Source of the DNA: JANOBJ01 sp031411575
GTDB taxonomy: Bacteria; Pseudomonadota; Gammaproteobacteria; Burkholderiales; Burkholderiaceae_C
Direction: 5' to 3'
Assembly (NCBI GenBank): GCA_031411575.1
Contig: JANOBJ010000383.1
Span: forward strand, 1-17,852
Length of the DNA: 17,852 nt
Under the pieces are notes generated by a model. The model was not told the DNA's origin. It did no database searches and worked only from the letters and a program-made list of their open reading frames with translations. Of the stretch, positions 13,647 to 17,852 are shown in pieces (the stretch's first letter is position 1; every line of letters starts with the position of its first letter). A program made the position numbers and the translations under genes.

Positions 13647-15371
13647 TTATCCGCCCTGGCGCCAGCGCCGCTCCGAGTCGTCCCAGGCCGCCAGCGGCTG
13701 CAAATCAGGCACCCAGGCCAGGCCCGATTTGGCGTCGGATGACACGGCTTCCGGCGTGACCACCACGTCGAGCAAGGCGGGGCGGCTCGCCAGGGCGCGG
13801 CGGATGGCGCCGGGCAGGTCCTCGGCCTTCTCGACACGTTCGGCATGCATGCCGAAGGCGCGAGCCATCGCCGCGTGGTCGGCGAATTGCAGCCTGGTGC
13901 CCACCACCTTGCCGTGGGTCTCCTGTTGGTCACGAACCTCGATCGCCCATGCGCCGTTGTTGGCCACGACCACCAGGACCGGCGCCTGGTGGCGAACGGC
14001 CGTGTCCAGCTCCATGGCATTGAATCCGAAGGCGCCATCCCCGGTGGCAACCACGACGGTGCGGTCCGGACAGGCCAGGCTCGCTGCGATACCAAAGGGT
14101 GTGCCCACGCCGATACAGCCGAGCGGGCCCGGATCCAGGTAGGTTGACGCTGGCAGGCCCACGCGGGCAAAGCTCAGGAAGTCGCCACCGTCGGCGACCA
14201 CCACCGCATCGGACGGCAGCTGCTCGCGCAGCGCAGCGAGCACGCGGTTGGGGTGCATGCGCCCGTCCGTGCCTGGCGGTGCGGTGCGCATGCTGGCGAC
14301 CAGCTTGTCGGATCGTTCCTCGTGCTGGGCGCGCAGACGGGCGGTCCATCCCGGTTCCGTGGCGGCGGGACGGTCGCCTGCGGCGGCAAGGATGGCTTGC
14401 AGTGCCAGCGCAGGGGTGGCAAGCAGTTCTACGGCGCCGCGGCGGTTGTCGGTCAGTTCGGACGCAGCGTCGGCGAGGCGCAGGAACCGTGCGTCACCAA
14501 ACACGGCCGGCGATCCGTAGGCGAGCTGGAAGTCCAGGCGCCGGCCCACCGTCACCACGAGATCGGCCTGACCCATCACGCTGCCGCGCATGGCACCGAC
14601 AACCGACGAATGGCTTTCGGGAACAAGCCCGCGGCTTTCGCCGGTGTCGAGGTAGGCGGCGTTGAGCCGGGTCAGCAACGTGCAGAGCGCATCGCCAGCG
14701 CCTTGGGCGCCGCGCCCCGAAATGAACAAAGGCCGTTTGGCCGACCACAACAGGTCGACTGCGGCGCGCACCGCGGCATCGTCGGGCGCCATGCGGGGCG
14801 TCGGCCTGGGCATGAAATGCTCGGGCAACTGGACGGCCTTCGGCACCTCGGCCCGCAAGGTGTCCACCGGAAAGTCCAGGTACACCGGCCCCGGGTCGCC
14901 GCCCTGCCCGAGGGCGCGAGAGACGGCCTGGTCGAGTTCCTGCAGCACCAGCGACGGCTCCCGCACCGTGCGCGCATAGCGTGTGATGGAGCGGACCAGA
15001 TCGGTGTGCACCATATCCTGCAACGCGCCCCGGTTTTCCTGCGGACGCGGAGGCACCCCCGACAGCACCAGTACCGGCGTGCGCGCGGCATGTGCGTTGG
15101 CGATGCCCGTCATGGCATTGGTCACACCCGGTCCGGCGGTGACCAGCGCGACGCCGAAACCGCCGGTCAACTGCGCGTCGGCATGGGCCATGTACACGGC
15201 CGCGCGCTCATCGCGCACATCGATGATGCGAATGCCTTCGGCATCGAGCCGCATCCAGATCGGCATGATGTGGCCGCCGCACAGGGCATAGACACGCTGG
15301 ACGCCGCGCTGCTTGAGGAACCGCGCGATGACGGCGGCGGAGGATTGCTCGCTGAGGGGCTGGACCGGCAT
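13647..15371 (-). CDS. ThDP-dependent enzyme, probable 2-hydroxyacyl-CoA lyase (ILVBL/HACL2-like)
   Basis: This 574-aa protein belongs to the acetolactate synthase/oxalyl-CoA decarboxylase/2-hydroxyacyl-CoA lyase superfamily. The ThDP-activating glutamate is E55 (VRDERAAVYMA) and the ThDP/Mg motif runs from GDG (444-446) to NN (471-472). CGGHIMPIW (31-39), VALVTAGPGVTN (74-85) and QENRGALQ (111-118) closely resemble human ILVBL/HACL2 segments as I recall them. I therefore prefer 2-hydroxyacyl-CoA lyase over acetolactate synthase; no small regulatory subunit is nearby. The divergent acyl-CoA ligase could supply the CoA ester. I chose the Met at 15371 because AGGAG lies 7 nt upstream; the earlier ATG at 15398 has no such site. 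Benzoylformate decarboxylase- or oxalyl-CoA decarboxylase-like activity remains possible. Confidence 0.85.
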   Translation of the reverse strand: MPVQPLSEQSSAAVIARFLKQRGVQRVYALCGGHIMPIWMRLDAEGIRIIDVRDERAAVYMAHADAQLTGGFGVALVTAGPGVTNAMTGIANAHAARTPVLVLSGVPPRPQENRGALQDMVHTDLVRSITRYARTVREPSLVLQELDQAVSRALGQGGDPGPVYLDFPVDTLRAEVPKAVQLPEHFMPRPTPRMAPDDAAVRAAVDLLWSAKRPLFISGRGAQGAGDALCTLLTRLNAAYLDTGESRGLVPESHSSVVGAMRGSVMGQADLVVTVGRRLDFQLAYGSPAVFGDARFLRLADAASELTDNRRGAVELLATPALALQAILAAAGDRPAATEPGWTARLRAQHEERSDKLVASMRTAPPGTDGRMHPNRVLAALREQLPSDAVVVADGGDFLSFARVGLPASTYLDPGPLGCIGVGTPFGIAASLACPDRTVVVATGDGAFGFNAMELDTAVRHQAPVLVVVANNGAWAIEVRDQQETHGKVVGTRLQFADHAAMARAFGMHAERVEKAEDLPGAIRRALASRPALLDVVVTPEAVSSDAKSGLAWVPDLQPLAAWDDSERRWRQGG

Positions 15372-15399
15372 GGGGTGTCTCCTGTTGATCGACGGCACT

Positions 15400-15427
15400 T
15401 TGCAAAAAGCGCGATGGTCGGTATTAT
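15400..15427 (+). promoter_or_regulatory. Sigma-70 promoter of the acyl-CoA ligase gene
   Basis: TTGCAA (15400-15405) and TATTAT (15422-15427) are separated by 16 bp, predicting +1 near 15434 and a leader of about 40 nt. The near-palindrome at 15432-15447 covers the predicted start site. Confidence 0.6.
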
Positions 15428-15451
15428 ATGAATACTGAATTCAGAATGCAA
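15423..15451 (-). promoter_or_regulatory. Sigma-70 promoter of the lyase-gntR operon
   Basis: On the minus strand TTGCAT (15446-15451) and the perfect consensus TATAAT (15423-15428) are separated by 17 bp, predicting +1 near 15416 and a leader of about 45 nt. Its -10 overlaps that of the opposite promoter, and the near-palindrome lies in its spacer (about -31 to -16). Confidence 0.7.
15432..15447. promoter_or_regulatory. Probable GntR operator shared by both divergent promoters
   Basis: ATACTGAATTCAGAAT contains the perfect 10-bp palindrome CTGAATTCAG with matching outer AT/AT; only the third and fourteenth positions break symmetry. Placement over the ligase start site and inside the lyase promoter spacer suits a repressor of both. 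Binding by the adjacent GntR protein is inferred. Confidence 0.6.
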
Positions 15452-15473
15452 ATTAGCCACCAGGACTTCTCCC

Positions 15474-17030
15474 ATGACGAAACTGCTCACCATTTCCGAT
15501 GCCGTGTCCACCCACGCCCGTCTCACGCCCGGCAAGACCGGCGCCCGGGACTCGCATCGAGCCCTGACCTATGCCGAGTGGGACGCGCGTGCGTCGCGCC
15601 TCGCCTCCGGCCTTCTGGCCCGCGGCTTGAGCAAGGGCGACCGCGTGGCCGTGGTGGCCTACAACTGCCTGGAGTGGATGGAAATCTACGTCGCGCTCGC
15701 ACGCGCCGGCCTGGTGGCCGTCCCCATCAATTTCCGGCTGACGGCCGCCGAAATGGCCTACATCGCGGGCCACGCCGAAGTCACGGCGATGATCACCGGG
15801 CCTGAGTTCTGCGCAACGCTGGACACGATCCGCGACGAGATCCCCTTGTGCGCCGGCCGCTTCATCGTCATCGGTGCGGCGCCGACCCCCGCGTGGGTAG
15901 CCTACGAAGACGTGATGGCGTCCGGCAGCGCCGCGGCGAGGTTCGAGCCGGTGCACCCGGATGACCTGTGCGCGCTGATGTACACCTCGGGCACCACCGG
16001 CCGTCCCAAGGGCGCCATGCGCAGCCATGGCGGCAGCAGCCTGATCGCGCTGGCCACGGCGCTGGAGATGGGCTTCTCGCGCGACGACACCGGCCTGCTG
16101 GTGATGCCGCTGTGCCATGCGAACTCGCTGTATTTCGGCACGACCTTCATCCACCTGGGCGCTACCTGCATCGTGGACGATCGGCGCAGCTTCGACCCCG
16201 AGGCGCTGCTGGCGACGCTGGCCCATGACCGGGTGACGTTCACCTCGCTCGTGCCCACGCACTACATCATGCTGCTGTCGCTGCCGCCGGAGGTGAAACG
16301 CCGCTACGACGTGAGCAGCGTGGGCAAGCTGCTCATTTCGTCCGCGCCGGCACGCAAAGACACCAAGCTCGCCATCCTCGAGCAGTTCCGCAATGGCAAG
16401 CTCTACGAGTTGTATGGGTCCACCGAGCACGGGTGGGTGACATTGCTGCGGCCGCATGAGCAGATCGACAGACTCGGCTCTGTCGGCAGGGAGTGGGCCG
16501 GCAGCGGACCCATTCGCATCCTGGACGAAAGCGGCAGTGAGGTCCCGGACGGCGAAGTCGGTGAGCTCTACGCGCGCACCGCCTATGTGTTCGACGGCTA
16601 CTGGAAAAGCCCTGAGAAGACGGCCGAGGCTTTTCGCGGAGACTGGAGTTCGGTCGGCGACATGGCCCGACGCGACGCCGACGGCTACATCTGGTTGGTG
16701 GACCGCAAGAGCAACATGATCATCAGTGGCGGCGAGAACGTGTACCCGTCCGAGGTGGAAAGCGTGCTGGGCGCCTTCCCGAAAGTTAAAGACGTCGCGG
16801 TCATCGGCATCGCCCATCCCAAGTGGGGCGAAGCCGTCCACGCGGTGGTCGTCCTGCACGAAGGGCAGCCGTCAACGGCGGAGGAGGTGCGCGCCTGGTG
16901 CAAGCACCGGCTCGCCGGCTTCAAGTGCCCGACGTCCGTGAGCTTCATCGCCGACGCCGAGATGCCTCGGACGGCCACAGGCAAGATCCAGCACCGCGTG
17001 CTGAAGGCGCATCTCTCGCTACCTGGCTGA
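15474..17030 (+). CDS. AMP-forming acyl-CoA ligase
   Basis: A 518-aa member of the ANL adenylating superfamily that activates a carboxylic acid through an acyl-adenylate to its CoA thioester. Core motifs are MYTSGTTGRPKG (169-180, phosphate loop), LYGSTEHG (313-320, A5), GDWSSVGDMARRDADGY (389-405), the hinge DRK (410-412), SGGENVYPSEVE (418-429) and the catalytic lysine K504 in RTATGKIQHR. Length is usual for the family. The ATG has AGGA 8 nt upstream. It is divergent from the ThDP lyase and shares its control region, so the likely substrate is a 2-hydroxy acid; medium-chain or aromatic acids are alternatives. It converges on tRNA-Phe, with a terminator between. Confidence 0.93.
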   Translation: MTKLLTISDAVSTHARLTPGKTGARDSHRALTYAEWDARASRLASGLLARGLSKGDRVAVVAYNCLEWMEIYVALARAGLVAVPINFRLTAAEMAYIAGHAEVTAMITGPEFCATLDTIRDEIPLCAGRFIVIGAAPTPAWVAYEDVMASGSAAARFEPVHPDDLCALMYTSGTTGRPKGAMRSHGGSSLIALATALEMGFSRDDTGLLVMPLCHANSLYFGTTFIHLGATCIVDDRRSFDPEALLATLAHDRVTFTSLVPTHYIMLLSLPPEVKRRYDVSSVGKLLISSAPARKDTKLAILEQFRNGKLYELYGSTEHGWVTLLRPHEQIDRLGSVGREWAGSGPIRILDESGSEVPDGEVGELYARTAYVFDGYWKSPEKTAEAFRGDWSSVGDMARRDADGYIWLVDRKSNMIISGGENVYPSEVESVLGAFPKVKDVAVIGIAHPKWGEAVHAVVVLHEGQPSTAEEVRAWCKHRLAGFKCPTSVSFIADAEMPRTATGKIQHRVLKAHLSLPG

Positions 17031-17077
17031 ACCAACCAACGTGACCGGCGCTGATGCCGCACCGACCCAGGCATGAA

Positions 17078-17111
17078 AAAAGCCCTAAGTCGTTGAGTAC
17101 TTAGGGCTTTT
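17078..17111. terminator. Rho-independent terminator readable on both strands
   Basis: AAAAGCCCTAAGT (17078-17090) pairs perfectly with ACTTAGGGCTTTT (17099-17111) over 13 bp with an 8-nt loop. The A-run on the left gives a U-run for leftward transcripts (tRNA-Phe) and the TTTT on the right serves the rightward ligase transcript. Confidence 0.9.
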
Positions 17112-17142
17112 GGACATCAGCGGATCTCGCTGGATGTGAATT

Positions 17143-17218
17143 TGGTGGCCTGGGGCGGAATCGAACCACCGACACGCGGATTTTCAATCCGCTGCTCTAC
17201 CAACTGAGCTACCGGGCC
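17143..17218 (-). tRNA. tRNA-Phe (GAA)
   Basis: On the minus strand the 76-nt gene runs from GGCCCGGTAGCTCAG to GGCCACCA with encoded CCA. The D-arm (GCTCAGTTGGTAGAGC), anticodon loop TTGAAAA (anticodon GAA) with its CGGAT/ATCCG stem, and T-arm GGTGGTTCGATTCCGCC are all intact. In the acceptor stem C5 faces A68, one mismatch among otherwise paired positions. A TATAAT box lies upstream and a strong terminator 32 bp downstream, so it is a single-gene unit. Confidence 0.97.
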
Positions 17219-17231
17219 AAGGTAGCCTTGA

Positions 17232-17237
17232 ATTATA
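17232..17237 (-). promoter_or_regulatory. Promoter -10 box of tRNA-Phe
   Basis: A consensus TATAAT on the minus strand predicts +1 near 17225, 7 nt before the mature tRNA 5' end. No good -35 hexamer is visible at 16-18 bp. Confidence 0.6.
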
Positions 17238-17273
17238 GCAGCGCCAGCCGGGTCGGCGTGCGACGGCCCTGAC

Positions 17274-17852
17274 TCAGGCCAGGCTGCGTTTGCCGCGCGA
17301 GAGGTCCACGCCGAGCTGCTTGAGCTTGCGGTAGAGGTGGGTGCGCTCCAGGCCGGTCTTTTCGGCGACGCGGGTCATGGAGCCGCCTTCCTTGGCCAGG
17401 TGGAACTCGAAATAGGATTTTTCGAACTCGTCGCGCGCGTCGCGCAGGGGCTTGTCGAGTTCGAAGGTCTGGCGCGCCTGCGGGCCGATGTCCGACGCGA
17501 CGGGCATGGGTTGGCCGCCGGTCATGGCCACCTCAACCGTCAGGTCAACCGCCGGGGCGGCGGCATTGGCGGTGGTGGCCACCAGCGGCTTGCGCGGGGC
17601 GTTGCGCGTGAGGCCCTGCTCCACCGCCTTGAGCAGCTTTTGCAGGGTGATGGGCTTTTCCAGAAAGGCCTGCGCGCCGATCTTGGTGGCCTCGACCGCG
17701 GTGTCGATGGTGGCGTGGCCGCTCATCATGATGACGGGCATGGTCAGCATGCCGGTGGTGGACCACTCCTTGAGCAGCGTCACACCATCGGTGTCGGGCA
17801 TCCAGATGTCGAGCAGCACGAGGTCGGGGCGCAATCGCTGGCGCGCCTCGCG
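17274..17852 (-). CDS. Response regulator with receiver and Fis-type DNA-binding domain (5' end outside window)
   Basis: The visible 192 C-terminal residues start inside a receiver domain: the phospho-acceptor Asp lies in DLVLLDIWMPDTDG, the conserved Ser in MMSGHATID and the Lys in FLEKPIT. A linker of about 60 residues rich in Ala/Pro/Val follows, then a Fis-type helix-turn-helix (SMTRVAEKTGLERTHLYRKL, KQLGVDL). The receiver and the segment before the HTH (PLRDARDEFEKSYFEFHLA) look like NtrX, but the roughly 240-residue sigma-54 AAA+ domain is absent. It is therefore probably a sigma-54-independent NtrX-like regulator whose kinase gene would lie beyond the window. It is upstream of and co-oriented with tRNA-Phe but probably separately transcribed. 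Confidence 0.9.
   Translation of the reverse strand, partial: REARQRLRPDLVLLDIWMPDTDGVTLLKEWSTTGMLTMPVIMMSGHATIDTAVEATKIGAQAFLEKPITLQKLLKAVEQGLTRNAPRKPLVATTANAAAPAVDLTVEVAMTGGQPMPVASDIGPQARQTFELDKPLRDARDEFEKSYFEFHLAKEGGSMTRVAEKTGLERTHLYRKLKQLGVDLSRGKRSLA

Noticed and set aside
14253..15431. Plus-strand frame opposite the ThDP lyase
   Set aside because: Arg/His/Gln-rich translation with no domain, antisense to an enzyme with complete ThDP motifs.
15453..16859. Minus-strand frame opposite the acyl-CoA ligase
   Set aside because: No motifs; shadow of the ANL-family gene, whose adenylation motifs are all intact.
1..17852. CRISPR arrays, rRNA genes, prophage or complete insertion sequences
   Set aside because: No regularly spaced direct repeats, rRNA sequence, phage structural genes or transposase reading frames were seen on either strand.

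Overview
The window is high-GC, densely coded chromosomal DNA that looks like a betaproteobacterium of the Burkholderiales, most likely Comamonadaceae (Rhodoferax/Polaromonas/Acidovorax-like). This is inferred from the gene set (priA, rep, pldA behind a small unnamed gene, tRNA-Phe beside a receiver-Fis response regulator), from codon usage, and from repeated AT-rich 'TTTGCTAT...ATAGCA' elements that I recall as scattered through genomes of that family. No database search was possible.

Layout. 1-274: non-coding upstream region with a 10-bp perfect hairpin and one consensus DnaA box. 275-2494: priA (+). 2495-5323: an accessory island bounded on both sides by directly repeated intergenic elements. 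It has a leftward group vapB > vapC > a HEPN-like protein with an R-x4-H motif, and a divergent rightward group of an unrecognised 134-aa protein, a HigA-like XRE regulator and a two-helix membrane protein. 5508-7310: flavin-containing monooxygenase with an N-terminal SnoaL/NTF2-like domain (+). 7311-7878: about 570 bp without a convincing gene, holding another copy of the intergenic repeat and possible gene or IS debris. 7879-8871: AEC-family transporter (-). 9016-12931: a tightly overlapped rightward run of rep helicase, a small unnamed protein and pldA (outer-membrane phospholipase A). 12971-17030: a catabolic-looking module with an FCD-type GntR regulator and an ILVBL/HACL2-like thiamine-diphosphate lyase (both -) divergent from an AMP-forming acyl-CoA ligase (+). 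17078-17218: a terminator readable on both strands and tRNA-Phe (-). 17274 to the window end: the 3' part of a receiver-Fis response regulator (-).

How the genes may work together. The acyl-CoA ligase and the ThDP lyase suggest activation of a 2-hydroxy acid to its CoA thioester, then C-C cleavage to an aldehyde or ketone plus formyl-CoA. The regulator encoded 10 nt behind the lyase probably acts at the 103-bp divergent promoter region. There two near-consensus sigma-70 promoters have overlapping -10 boxes, and one near-palindrome lies where it could control both.

The accessory island is the other candidate for an undescribed system: a VapBC module whose vapB promoter predicts a leaderless mRNA, followed by a HEPN-like gene of visibly lower GC, and facing an operon with an antitoxin-like XRE protein between an unrecognised protein and a membrane protein.
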